Of a stretch of DNA of 64,000 nucleotides, positions 52,676 through 61,142 are shown one piece after another. Both the position numbers and the translations under genes were made by a program. Numbering within the stretch: the first letter of the stretch is position 1; each line of letters starts with the position of its first letter. The notes beneath the pieces are model-generated. The model was not told where the DNA came from, searched no databases, and saw only the letters and a list, made by a program, of their open reading frames with translations. Origin of the DNA: Ruminococcus sp. (GTDB taxonomy: Bacteria; Bacillota; Clostridia; Oscillospirales; Ruminococcaceae); contig JAGAJO010000001.1 in assembly GCA_017626015.1 (NCBI GenBank), forward strand, positions 124,001 through 188,000. The letters run 5' to 3'.

Positions 52676-52740
52676 AAGGAAGCACCGATCAGATCGCTGT
52701 TTAAAATTCACTATCTCGCAGAATTAATCAGCATTTCCTT
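52676..52740. repeat. Palindromic repeat, family A, copy 3
   Basis: AAGGAAGCACCGATCAGATC start, core TTTAAAATTCACTATC and end AATCAGCATTTCCTT. It lies just upstream of the zapA ribosome site, probably inside its transcript leader. Confidence 0.8.
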
Positions 52741-52809
52741 AAGTTTTATATAATTATACTACATTATCAATAAAAAATAAAGACCTTTGAAAAATTTTCT
52801 TAAAAAATT

Positions 52810-52850
52810 TAAGGCAATACCGTACACATTGGTTGTGCGGTATTGCCTTA
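52810..52850. repeat. Palindromic repeat, family B, copy 2; likely alaA terminator
   Basis: TAAGGCAATACCG (52810-52822) pairs with CGGTATTGCCTTA (52838-52850), and the minus strand continues with AAATTTTTT. Same arms as at 40959-41015. Confidence 0.78.
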
Positions 52851-52856
52851 GCATGG

Positions 52857-54074
52857 TTATTTTTGTCTGTAGCCGCTCAGAAAGTCCTTAAGCTCGCCCA
52901 TGGAGTATTCAAGCTCATGGACAGACGGGAGAAACACTATCCTGAAATGATCGGGCTGTTCCCAGTGAAAGCCTCCGCCGTGGACAAGCAGTATCTTCTT
53001 TTCCCTGAGGAAATCCAGCACAAACTGTTCATCGTCGGTTATGTTGAATTTTGCTGCGTCAAGTCTGGGGAAAATGTAAAAAGCAGCCTTCGGCTTTACG
53101 GCGGTTATCCCGTCGATATCGTTTAGCAGACGGTAAATGCATTCTCTCTGCTCGTAGATCCTTCCTCCCGGCTTAAGCTCGGCATCGGGCGCTCCCGTTC
53201 CCTTAAGCGCCTCGCTGATGACATACTGAGCCTGAACGTTTGAGCATAGTCTCATGGAGGAGAGCATATTAAGACCCTCTATGTATCCTTCCGCTCCCTT
53301 TTTATTTCCGCTCAGCACCATCCAGCCCGCCCTGAAGCCTGCGGACATATGGGATTTGGAGATGCCGTTGAAGGTAACGCAGAAAATATCCGGCGCAAGT
53401 GAGGCTATGGACGTATGCTCAACGCCGTCCATAAGGAGCCTGTCGTAGATCTCGTCGGAGAATATTATAAGCTCGTGCTTTCTTGCCAGCTCGGCGATCT
53501 CCTCCAGTACCTCCCGGGGATAGACCGATCCGGTAGGGTTGTTGGGATTTATAATGACGATCGCTTTTGTGCGGTCGGTGATCTTTCTTTCCATATCCTT
53601 GATATCGGGATACCAGTCTGAGCCTTCGTCGCATATGTAATGCACAGCTTTTCCGCCGGCAAGAGTCACCGAAGCCGTCCACAGCGGGTAATCGGGAGCA
53701 GGCAGAAGCACCTCGTCGCCGTTGTCAAGAAGCCCCTGCATTACCATAACGATAAGCTCGGAAACTCCGTTGCCGGTATAAATGTCGTTAATGCTTTCCA
53801 CCGGGACATTTTTTCTGCGGTGATATTTAAATATGGCCTCCCTTGCCTGCACAACGCCTTTGGACGCCGAATAGCCCTGAGCGTTACGCAGATTATCCGT
53901 CATCGCCTTTATCACCTCGTCCGGAGCGTTGAAATCAAACGGCGCAGGGTTTCCGATATTAAGCTTAAGTATCTTTGTACCCTCTGCGATCATTCTGTCC
54001 GCTTCGTCCATGACCGGACCTCTTATATCGTAGCAAACGTTGTCAAGCTTGCTGGATTTTGAAAATGTTCTCAT
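52857..54074 (-). CDS. alaA: Pyridoxal-phosphate aminotransferase, AlaA-like
   Basis: Fold type I aminotransferase of 405 residues, closely matching E. coli AlaA (glutamate-pyruvate transaminase making alanine) along its length: SSKLDNVCYDIRGPV, LKLNIGNPAPF, GNGVSELIV, PAPDYPLWTA and IINPNNPTGSVY. The PLP lysine is in TFNGISKSHMSAGFR, and the late substrate Arg in HFRIVFLP. The ATG at 54074 is chosen because GAGG lies eight bases before it and the result equals AlaA's length; an upstream ATG at 54095 has no site. Confidence 0.92.
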   Translation of the reverse strand: MRTFSKSSKLDNVCYDIRGPVMDEADRMIAEGTKILKLNIGNPAPFDFNAPDEVIKAMTDNLRNAQGYSASKGVVQAREAIFKYHRRKNVPVESINDIYTGNGVSELIVMVMQGLLDNGDEVLLPAPDYPLWTASVTLAGGKAVHYICDEGSDWYPDIKDMERKITDRTKAIVIINPNNPTGSVYPREVLEEIAELARKHELIIFSDEIYDRLLMDGVEHTSIASLAPDIFCVTFNGISKSHMSAGFRAGWMVLSGNKKGAEGYIEGLNMLSSMRLCSNVQAQYVISEALKGTGAPDAELKPGGRIYEQRECIYRLLNDIDGITAVKPKAAFYIFPRLDAAKFNITDDEQFVLDFLREKKILLVHGGGFHWEQPDHFRIVFLPSVHELEYSMGELKDFLSGYRQK

Positions 54075-54111
54075 TTTACTTACCTCGGTTTTCATAATTC
54101 TGTCGGTTTTT

Positions 54112-54140
54112 ATTGTATCACCATTTTAATGCGATGTCAA
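54112..54140 (-). promoter_or_regulatory. Promoter of alaA
   Basis: Minus-strand TTGACA (54135-54140), 17-bp spacer, TACAAT (54112-54117). Confidence 0.82.
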
Positions 54141-54386
54141 TACGGTACACCGGGTTTTATGTGATGACTTAAAATTCAATGCCTTGCAGGCCTTCAAAGT
54201 AGGAGCGTTTACAAAGTCAATATAGCAATAAAACGCCAATTTTATTATCAAAAATGCCGTATTTTCAAGTTTTTTCGCTATGTTTGCAAAAAATAAGACC
54301 CTGGAGCCCAATTGACTCACAAGGTCTATTCTTTATTTTAGGGCAAGAAATTTATGAAAAATCGATTTGCCCTTTGACAGGCGTAA
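54141..54386. other. Gap between guaA and alaA
   Basis: The whole gap from 54075 is 312 bp. Beyond the alaA promoter it holds a possible family A fragment (TTAAAATTCAATGCCTTGCAG near 54172-54192), a hairpin AGGGCAA...TTGCCCT (about 54340-54373), and a probable guaA terminator. No gene is visible. Confidence 0.5.
54288..54327 (-). terminator. Probable terminator of guaA
   Basis: On the minus strand AGACCTTG...CAGGGTCT followed by TTATTTTTT. The stem is short (about 5 solid pairs), so moderate confidence. Confidence 0.5.
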
Positions 54387-55931
54387 TTATTCCCACTCAA
54401 TAGTAGCCGGCGGCTTAGTAGTAATATCATACACTACCCTGTTGATATTTTTTACCTCGTTGACGATCCTGCTTGAGCATACCGCAAGGACCTCGTAGGG
54501 GATCCTTGAAAATTCAGCCGTCATAAAGTCGGTTGTTTCTACCGCACGGAGCGCAAGCGTGTAATCGTAGGTCCTGAAATCGCCCATAACGCCTACTGAG
54601 CGGTTGTTGGTGAGGACGGCAAAATACTGATTGATGTCCCTGTCCATGCCTGCCTTTGCGATCTCCTCCCTGAATATCCAGTCTGCGTCCTGAAGGATCT
54701 CGAGCTTTTCGTCGGTGATCTCGCCTATGATCCTGATAGCAAGTCCCGGACCCGGGAAAGGCTGTCTCCATACCAGTGTTTCTGAAAGTCCAAGCTCCTG
54801 TCCCAGCTTTCTCGTTTCGTCCTTGAAAAGCATTTTCAGCGGCTCGATTATTTCCTTGAAATCCACATAGTCGGGAAGTCCTCCTACGTTGTGGTGGGAT
54901 TTGATGACCGCAGCGTCTCCTGCACCCGACTCGATAACGTCGGGATAAATAGTACCCTGCGCAAGGAAATCCACCTTGCCTATCTTTTTTGCCTCAGCCT
55001 CGAAAACTCTGATAAATTCTTCTCCGATAGCTTTTCTCTTTGTTTCGGGATCCGATACCCCTCTGAGCTTGTCCATGAACCTGTCCTTGGCGTTGACCCT
55101 TATAAAATTGATATCCCAGTCCTTGAACGCCGCCTCTACCTCGTCGCCCTCGTTCTTTCTCATAAAGCCGTGGTCAACGAAAATGCAGGTAAGCTGATTT
55201 CCTACCGCCTTTGAAAGCAGCGCCGCCAGAACGGAGGAATCCACGCCGCCGGAAAGCGCTAGCAAAACCTTTCCGCTTCCTACCTTTTCACGGATATCCC
55301 TGATCGCTTTTTCTGCGTAGTTCTCCATTGTCCAGTCGCCGGTGCAGCAGCAGACGTTCTTAAGGAAGCTGTCAAGCATATCAAGTCCGTACTGAGTGTG
55401 GTTTACCTCGGGGTGGAACTGTACGGCATACAGCTTTTTTTCGTCATTTGCCATAGCGGCGCAGGGACAGTTTTCGGTGTGTGCCGTTACTCTGAAGCCC
55501 TCCGGGAGCTTTGAGATATAATCGGTATGACTCATCCACGAAACAGCCTTTTCGGGCATATTTTTTATAGTGCTGAAAAGTACGCAGTCCTTGTCGTAGC
55601 AGGTCTCGGTCTTGCCGTATTCAGAGGTAACGCAGGTCTCGACCTCTCCGCCCAGAAGATGTGCCATAAGCTGCGATCCGTAGCATATACCAAGTATCGG
55701 TATGCCAAGCTCAAAGATCTGCCTGTCAACTGCGGGAGCGTTCTCTCCGTAAACGCTCTGAGGACCTCCGGTGAAAATAATGCCCTTTGGCGACAGCCTT
55801 CTGATCTCGTCAATGCTTACCTTATTGTAAGGCTTTACCTCGCAGTATACGCTGCACTCACGCACTCGTCTTGCGATAAGCTGATTATACTGACCGCCGA
55901 AATCCAGAATAAGTACATATTCGTTTGTCAT
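54387..55931 (-). CDS. guaA: GMP synthase (glutamine-hydrolysing)
   Basis: Converts XMP to GMP with ATP and glutamine; 514 residues. The class I glutamine amidotransferase domain (about 1-190) has the nucleophile in [15 protein letters not shown] and the His-Glu pair in [11 protein letters not shown]. The ATP pyrophosphatase domain has the P-loop [16 protein letters not shown], and the dimerisation domain ends in KPPATIEWE. The ATG at 55931 is chosen for its GAGGT spacing over one six bases upstream. I saw no purine riboswitch in the leader. Confidence 0.97.
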   Translation of the reverse strand: MTNEYVLILDFGGQYNQLIARRVRECSVYCEVKPYNKVSIDEIRRLSPKGIIFTGGPQSVYGENAPAVDRQIFELGIPILGICYGSQLMAHLLGGEVETCVTSEYGKTETCYDKDCVLFSTIKNMPEKAVSWMSHTDYISKLPEGFRVTAHTENCPCAAMANDEKKLYAVQFHPEVNHTQYGLDMLDSFLKNVCCCTGDWTMENYAEKAIRDIREKVGSGKVLLALSGGVDSSVLAALLSKAVGNQLTCIFVDHGFMRKNEGDEVEAAFKDWDINFIRVNAKDRFMDKLRGVSDPETKRKAIGEEFIRVFEAEAKKIGKVDFLAQGTIYPDVIESGAGDAAVIKSHHNVGGLPDYVDFKEIIEPLKMLFKDETRKLGQELGLSETLVWRQPFPGPGLAIRIIGEITDEKLEILQDADWIFREEIAKAGMDRDINQYFAVLTNNRSVGVMGDFRTYDYTLALRAVETTDFMTAEFSRIPYEVLAVCSSRIVNEVKNINRVVYDITTKPPATIEWE

Positions 55932-55979
55932 TTGCATTACCTCGCTTTATTTTGCTTTGTTTTTGAAAATATATAAGTA

Positions 55980-56008
55980 AGTATAGCATATTTGCGGCAA
56001 TATTACAA
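55980..56008 (-). promoter_or_regulatory. Promoter of guaA
   Basis: Minus-strand TTGTAA (56003-56008), 17-bp spacer, TATACT (55980-55985). Confidence 0.75.
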
Positions 56009-56025
56009 GTCCTGCGGAAAAATTT

Positions 56026-56148
56026 CCGCGGAGATCGATTTTATCGGTTAAATATTTTAATCATAGCAAAATATCGTACTTTGCCCGGATTATAGAAGCG
56101 AATATATACAAAGTTTTTGTCAGGTATTTTGGAAATTGATCTCCGTGA
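56026..56148. repeat. Palindromic element, family C, copy 1
   Basis: Ends CGCGGAGATCGATT (56027-56040) and AATTGATCTCCGTG (56134-56147) are inverted copies at 12 of 14 bases. Interior words (GGTTAAATA, ATAGAAGC) match the copy at 60637-60738. It lies between the NSS symporter end and guaA. Confidence 0.72.
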
Positions 56149-56200
56149 ATAATTTCTGCGGCTCTGCGGTAAAAAGTTTTCCGCAAAGCCGCCGCAGGGA

Positions 56201-57538
56201 TCAGACATATCCGGTGACAGAGGATATGAGAATAATTATCATGCAAACAGGTACGACAAATTTTATAATAAAGCCGTACAGCTTTTTTGATTTGAATTTT
56301 CCGGAGGATTCCACCTCTTCGGAAACATAGTCCGGTTTGGTAATAAAGCCAATGAGGATCGCCGTGGCAAGGGCAACTATCGGCATCATGATGTTGTTGC
56401 TGATAAAATCAAAGAAGTCCAGAATGGAATAGCCGAAGATCGTAACCGATGAAAGTACGCCGAATCCCAGTGACGAGGGGACGGCAATGATAAAGGAAAA
56501 TATCATAACGCCGATACAGATCTTACGCCTTGAAATGCCGAATTTGTCAAAAATGATGGACACAATAGTCTCCATGAGAGAAATTGCCGAGGTAAGCGCC
56601 GCAAAAAGCACCAGCAGGAAGAACACGAATCCGAAAATGTGACCGCCCTTCATGGAGTCGAAAACGTTTGGCAGAGTCACGAACATCAGCGTCGGTCCCT
56701 TTTGCAGAGCCGCCTGATCTCCGCCGGAAAATGCAAATACCGCAGGGATTATCATCATTCCTGACAAAAATGCGATAGCCGTGTCGAAGATCTCGATGTT
56801 TCTCACCGATTTTTCAAGATCGTCGTCCTTGCGCATATAGGAACCGTATGTCACCATGATACCCATAGCAAGAGACATAGAGTAGAAAAGCTGTCCCATA
56901 GCGGCAACAACGGTTTTTATTGAAAACTCACTGAAATTCGGCTTGAGGTAGTAAATAAGACCATCCGTTGCGCCGTCTATCGTAAGGCTGTAGACCGCCG
57001 TTCCCAGCGACATGAGAACGAGTACGGGCATCATGATCTTGCTTACCTTTTCAATGCCCTTTTCAACTCCCATAAGAACTACGACAGAGGTGAGAAAAAG
57101 GAATATCGCCAGACATACCAGCGGTTCGGCTGTGCTGCCGATAAAGCCCGGGAAGTAGTCCTCGCCCGTTGCGGCGTGACCCTGTCCCGACAGGTATACC
57201 CCCAGAAATTTAACGACCCATCCGCCTATAACGCAATAGTACGGGAAAATAATTATAGGCACAAGGGAAGCCAGATAGCCCAGAAATGAAAATTTCTTAT
57301 TTATCGTCTTGTAGGATATTATAGTGCTTTTGCCGGTTTTTCTTCCTATAGCGATCTCTGTTATCATAAGGGAAAATCCGAAGGTCACCGCCAGGATAAG
57401 ATATACCAGCAGAAAAATTCCTCCGCCGTATTTAGCTGCCAGATAGGGGAAACGCCATATGTTTCCCAGACCGACTGCGGAGCCTGCCGCAGCCAGCACA
57501 AAGCCGAGCCTGCTGGAAAAACCGCTTTTTTTTTCCAT
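56201..57538 (-). CDS. Sodium-dependent transporter, NSS/SNF family
   Basis: Sodium-coupled symporter of 445 residues with about 11-12 helices. The family start SRLGFVLAAAGSAVGLGNIWRFPYLAAKYGGG contains the unwound TM1 sodium/substrate site, and MGQLFYSMSLAMGIMVTYGSYM fits TM6. Bacterial members carry amino acids such as tryptophan, tyrosine or branched-chain ones; the substrate here is unknown. AAAGGA precedes the ATG. It stands alone. Confidence 0.93.
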   Translation of the reverse strand: MEKKSGFSSRLGFVLAAAGSAVGLGNIWRFPYLAAKYGGGIFLLVYLILAVTFGFSLMITEIAIGRKTGKSTIISYKTINKKFSFLGYLASLVPIIIFPYYCVIGGWVVKFLGVYLSGQGHAATGEDYFPGFIGSTAEPLVCLAIFLFLTSVVVLMGVEKGIEKVSKIMMPVLVLMSLGTAVYSLTIDGATDGLIYYLKPNFSEFSIKTVVAAMGQLFYSMSLAMGIMVTYGSYMRKDDDLEKSVRNIEIFDTAIAFLSGMMIIPAVFAFSGGDQAALQKGPTLMFVTLPNVFDSMKGGHIFGFVFFLLVLFAALTSAISLMETIVSIIFDKFGISRRKICIGVMIFSFIIAVPSSLGFGVLSSVTIFGYSILDFFDFISNNIMMPIVALATAILIGFITKPDYVSEEVESSGKFKSKKLYGFIIKFVVPVCMIIILISSVTGYV

Positions 57539-57552
57539 AAGATCAATCCTTT

Positions 57553-57581
57553 ACTATATATTATGTAGTCCTCACGATCAA
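57553..57581 (-). promoter_or_regulatory. Promoter of the NSS symporter, abutting a family A repeat
   Basis: Minus-strand TTGATC (57576-57581), 17-bp spacer, TATAGT (57553-57558). The -35 hexamer sits at the edge of the repeat beginning at 57581. Confidence 0.65.
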
Positions 57582-57645
57582 GGAAGCACCGATCAAATCG
57601 CTGTAAAATTCACTGCCTTGCAGACAGATCGATCAGCATTTTCTT
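57581..57645. repeat. Palindromic repeat, family A, copy 4
   Basis: AGGAAGCACCGATCAAATCG start, core GTAAAATTCACTGCC and end GATCAGCATTTTCTT. It lies between the NSS symporter start and the trkH end. Confidence 0.78.
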
Positions 57646-57726
57646 AACAGGACTGCAGCCGGAGGTCCGGGAGGAAAACGCAGGAACAGGCGGCTGTTTC
57701 AAGGCTGTCTGACGGCGTATATCCGA

Positions 57727-59172
57727 TCAGAAATTTTTTCTCCATATGCTCGGAGAAAACAGTATGACTATCGGCAGACATTCCAGACGTCCCAGAAGCA
57801 TATCCACTGACAGCGTTATCTTGGAAAGATCCGAGAAAAAGCTGAAATTGTCTACCGGTCCTACCTTGCTTATTCCGGGTCCTATATTGTTGATGCAGGT
57901 GGTGACGGCTGAAAAGTTTGTGGCGAAATCAGCGCCATTCAGTGATATTATCAGCAAAGATCCAAAGATAAGCAGAATGTAGATTATAAGATATGTGTGA
58001 ACTCCGTGTACCGTTTCGGTATCCAGCGTTTTTTCGTCGGAGGTAACAATGCTTACCGATTTCGGGTGGAGAGTCTTTTTTATGCTCTTGACAGCGCTTT
58101 TGAAAAGCACTATCACTCGCGAGACCTTAAAGCCTCCTCCCGTGGAGCCTCCGCAGGCGCCTATGTACATAAGCGTTATGATCGCCGTCTGGGAAAACGC
58201 CGGCCAGTTGTTGTAGTCCGCCGTTGAATATCCGGTGGAGGTCATGATCGAGGATACCTGAAAAACGGCGTATCTGAAGCATTTCCCCACGGATTTATAG
58301 ATGGGGAATATATTGGCGGATATCAGCAGTGTTGCAACAGCGAGTATTCCCAGGTAAGCCTTAAGCTCGGTGTTTTTCCAGACCTCCTTGAAGCGTCTTG
58401 CCAGAATGAAATAATAAAGAGAGAAGTTCACTCCGAATGCCATCATTCCCACTGTAAGCACACCGTCGATGTAAGCCGAATCGTAGTACGCTATGCCCTG
58501 ATTTTTTATGCTGTAACCTCCCGTTCCCGCAGCGCCCATTGCATGGCATACGCTGTCGAACAGCGGCATTCCTCCCGCAAAAAGGAGAATTATAAGCACT
58601 GCCGTCAGCACGGTGTATATAAGGTACATATACACTGCGGAATTTTTCCCCTTGGGAACTATCTTTCCCACCTGAGGCCCTGGGCATTCAGCCCGCATAA
58701 GATAAAGCGCATCGTTGCTGGAGGGGAGAATGGCTATTGCAAGCACCAGAACTCCCATTCCGCCGACCCAGTGGGTAAAGCTCCTCCAGAAAAGCATACC
58801 TCTCGACAGGCTTTCTATATCCGTAAGTATTGTGGAGCCGGTGGTCGTAAAGCCGGAGATGCTTTCAAATACAGCGTCCACAAAATGAGGTATCTCTCCG
58901 CTGATCCAGAAAGGCAGCGCACCCAGGATCGGGTATATAACCCACATGAACGCAACTATCACAAGACCCTCTCTGGCGAACATCTGCTTGTTTTTAGGCT
59001 TGATGACCGCCGCAGGAGTGGAGACTATCGCCACGCACAGGGCTGTTATGACAAAAGTCAGCGCCGAATCGTATTCTCCGTAATAAAGACTTACCGCAGC
59101 GGGGATCAGAAACAATGCTGCACCCATCCAGAGAACTCTTGAAACATAATGGATCACAATTGATTTATTCAT
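57727..59172 (-). CDS. trkH: Potassium uptake protein TrkH
   Basis: Potassium-translocating membrane subunit of 481 residues with four M1-P-M2 repeats; filter loops are visible in SGFTTTGSTIL, GAAGTGGYSIK, MTSTGYSTADY and CINNIGPGIS. The region SFTHWVGGMGVLVLAIAILP and the ACGGSTGGGFKVSR helix end are typical TrkH features. The ATG at 59172 is preferred to a TTG nine bases upstream. It lies 16 bases after trkA. Confidence 0.93.
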   Translation of the reverse strand: MNKSIVIHYVSRVLWMGAALFLIPAAVSLYYGEYDSALTFVITALCVAIVSTPAAVIKPKNKQMFAREGLVIVAFMWVIYPILGALPFWISGEIPHFVDAVFESISGFTTTGSTILTDIESLSRGMLFWRSFTHWVGGMGVLVLAIAILPSSNDALYLMRAECPGPQVGKIVPKGKNSAVYMYLIYTVLTAVLIILLFAGGMPLFDSVCHAMGAAGTGGYSIKNQGIAYYDSAYIDGVLTVGMMAFGVNFSLYYFILARRFKEVWKNTELKAYLGILAVATLLISANIFPIYKSVGKCFRYAVFQVSSIMTSTGYSTADYNNWPAFSQTAIITLMYIGACGGSTGGGFKVSRVIVLFKSAVKSIKKTLHPKSVSIVTSDEKTLDTETVHGVHTYLIIYILLIFGSLLIISLNGADFATNFSAVTTCINNIGPGISKVGPVDNFSFFSDLSKITLSVDMLLGRLECLPIVILFSPSIWRKNF

Positions 59173-59188
59173 TTCACGCAAACCCCGT

Positions 59189-60547
59189 TTACATAAGTAT
59201 GTCTTCTATATCGGAAAAGCGGTGATCCTTGGATATTACCACCACAAAATCCCCCAGCTCGATAGAGTCCCCTCCGTTGGGAATGATAACGTTCCTGCGG
59301 CGGATTATTGCGCAGATAAGAATATTCTTTTTAAGCTTCATATCCCTGAGCGGCACGCCAACCAGTCCGGGAATGTTGGTTTTAATGCAGAATTCTATAG
59401 CCTCTACCTGATTGTTGACGATATGGTAAAGAGACTCGATATTGCTGCCGGAGGTGTTGTTGAGAGAGCGGACATAGCTAAGTATCGAGCTTGTCGTAAG
59501 GCTTTTCGGAGAAACTATGCAGTCAAGTCCCAGCTCGGAGGCAAGATCCCGGTAGTTGTCCCGGTTTATCTTTACGATGACCTTTGCCTTTGAATTGTTT
59601 TTAGCGAACATGGACATGATTATGTTTTCCTCGTCCAGTCCGGTGAGAGCAACAAAGGAGTCGGCGTCGCTCAGCCCTTCCTCCATAAGCAGCTCCTGAT
59701 CGGTGCCGTCTCCGTGAATAATGGAAGCCTTGGGCAGCTTTTCTGCAAGTATGTGGCAGCGGTCCAGATCCTTTTCGATTATCTTTACCCTCATGCCGAC
59801 GTTTAAAAGCAGCGAAGCAAGATAATAGCATACCCTGCCTCCCCCTATCATCATAACGTTTTTTACCTTGCCTGCGATTATTCCCGTCTCCCTGAAAAAT
59901 TTTTCAACGTTCTTGTGGGACGCCGCAAGGCTGATCTTATCGCCGGGACGCAGTACAAAGCTGCCGTCGGGTATGTAAATTTCCGAATCCCTCGCAACGG
60001 CGCAGATAAGGAATTTGATCTTGTGACTTCTGTAAATGTCCGCAAGGCTCATTCCGCATATCTTGGAATTTTCCGAAAGCTTATGCTCTATAAGCTCCAT
60101 TTTGCCTTTTTCAAAGACCTCTACCTTTGCCGCAGCCGGGAAAATAAGTATACGGGAAATTTCCTCGGCAGCCGTCAGATCGGGATTGATAACGAGAGAG
60201 AGCCTGAGCTCGTCCCGCAGCAGATCCATCTGGGTGAAATACTCCGGCGTTCTTACGCGGGAGATAGTTCTGTCCGCCCCCAGCCTTTTTGCGATAAGGC
60301 AGCATAAAATGTTAAGCTCGTCGTAGGGTGTGCAGGCAATAAGCAGTCCAGCCTTGTCTGCCCCCGCCTCCTTCTGAGTTGCGGCAGTTGCGCCGTTTCC
60401 CTCTATACACATTATATCCTGTGTAAATTGAGTTCTCCTTAACGCCTCCGGCTTGCAGTCAACGACAGTTACGTCGTGATTCTCTTTTGCAAGCAGTGAG
60501 GAAAGGCTGCTGCCTACCTTTCCGTTGCCTATAATTACCACTTTCAT
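59189..60547 (-). CDS. trkA: Potassium uptake regulator TrkA (double RCK)
   Basis: Cytosolic regulator of 452 residues with two complete RCK_N-RCK_C pairs. The first Rossmann motif is VVIIGNGKVGSSLSSLLA, the second VMMIGGGRVCYYLASLLL near 225; each ends in an acidic adenine-ribose contact (VDCKPEA, IEKDLD). RCK_C domains (about 135-215 and 370-452) follow each. First gene of trkA-trkH, with a perfect promoter. Confidence 0.94.
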   Translation of the reverse strand: MKVVIIGNGKVGSSLSSLLAKENHDVTVVDCKPEALRRTQFTQDIMCIEGNGATAATQKEAGADKAGLLIACTPYDELNILCCLIAKRLGADRTISRVRTPEYFTQMDLLRDELRLSLVINPDLTAAEEISRILIFPAAAKVEVFEKGKMELIEHKLSENSKICGMSLADIYRSHKIKFLICAVARDSEIYIPDGSFVLRPGDKISLAASHKNVEKFFRETGIIAGKVKNVMMIGGGRVCYYLASLLLNVGMRVKIIEKDLDRCHILAEKLPKASIIHGDGTDQELLMEEGLSDADSFVALTGLDEENIIMSMFAKNNSKAKVIVKINRDNYRDLASELGLDCIVSPKSLTTSSILSYVRSLNNTSGSNIESLYHIVNNQVEAIEFCIKTNIPGLVGVPLRDMKLKKNILICAIIRRRNVIIPNGGDSIELGDFVVVISKDHRFSDIEDILM

Positions 60548-60589
60548 ATTTTTTCCGTCCTGTTATAATATAAAAATAACTATTCTTTA

Positions 60590-60618
60590 ATTATATCACT
60601 GATTTATATATATGTCAA
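60590..60618 (-). promoter_or_regulatory. Promoter of trkA-trkH
   Basis: Minus-strand TTGACA (60613-60618), 17-bp spacer, TATAAT (60590-60595): perfect consensus. Confidence 0.88.
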
Positions 60619-60636
60619 CGTTTTTCCAAAAGCATC

Positions 60637-60738
60637 GCACGGAAATCAATTCAGACGATTAAATACCAAAATGTAATGGTATATGCGAGGAATACAGAAG
60701 CTTATCCCTTTCTATATTTTGAAAATTTATTTCCGTGA
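60637..60738. repeat. Palindromic element, family C, copy 2
   Basis: Ends CACGGAAATCAATT (60639-60652) and AATTTATTTCCGTG (60724-60737) are inverted copies at 13 of 14 bases. Interior CGATTAAATA and ACAGAAGC match the copy at 56026-56148. Confidence 0.72.
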
Positions 60739-60833
60739 AGACATGATTCAGACACTGTCGTGCTATATGTGGTTGAATTAAAGTTAAAGGGTTATATTGT
60801 CGATTTTAATCGGCATATTTTTAGATTAATAAA

Positions 60834-60847
60834 TGAAAACGTTAACA
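60834..60847. promoter_or_regulatory. cre-like operator (CcpA/LacI-type)
   Basis: TGAAAACGTTAACA fits every position of the cre consensus TGWAARCGYTWNCW. It lies about 230 bp upstream of the ABC promoter, so its target is uncertain; a site for a LacI-type sugar regulator is the other reading. Confidence 0.6.
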
Positions 60848-61064
60848 TGATATTAACGAGGACGTTTCACGGATCAAGAAACGGCTTTGGGAAAGCTCAT
60901 TTGTTATTATTCCGGATATACCGTACGATTTTGTACTTGATGAAAAGAGTCGTTCCGCAGATTAATTTTCTTTGTTTCTTTGTGCAATGTGCTAGATTAA
61001 TTTACTCTGAATTTGAGATATCATACAAATTTGAAAATTAATTTAGATATTTTGCTAAAAACTA

Positions 61065-61093
61065 TTGACTTAAATTAATAATTATTATATACT
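61065..61093 (+). promoter_or_regulatory. Promoter of the ABC importer operon
   Basis: TTGACT (61065-61070), 17-bp spacer, TATACT (61088-61093). Confidence 0.82.
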
Positions 61094-61142
61094 TAATTTA
61101 CATTAAAATTTAGTGTTAACGGAAAATGTGGAGGTTAATCAA

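Larger units (their letters stand above)
60548..61142. other. Gap between trkA and the ABC importer
   Basis: 595 bp holding, in order, the trkA promoter, a family C palindromic element, a cre-like operator and the ABC promoter. A 93-codon reading frame at 60760-61041 has no ribosome site and an unconvincing composition, and I treat it as non-coding. Confidence 0.65.

Noticed and set aside
55932-56025. Possible purine riboswitch before guaA
   Set aside because: The leader is only about 40 bases from the predicted start and no purine aptamer core is visible.
60760-61041. Open frame of 93 codons between trkA and the ABC importer
   Set aside because: No ribosome site, a composition unlike the neighbours, and it overlaps the cre-like operator region.
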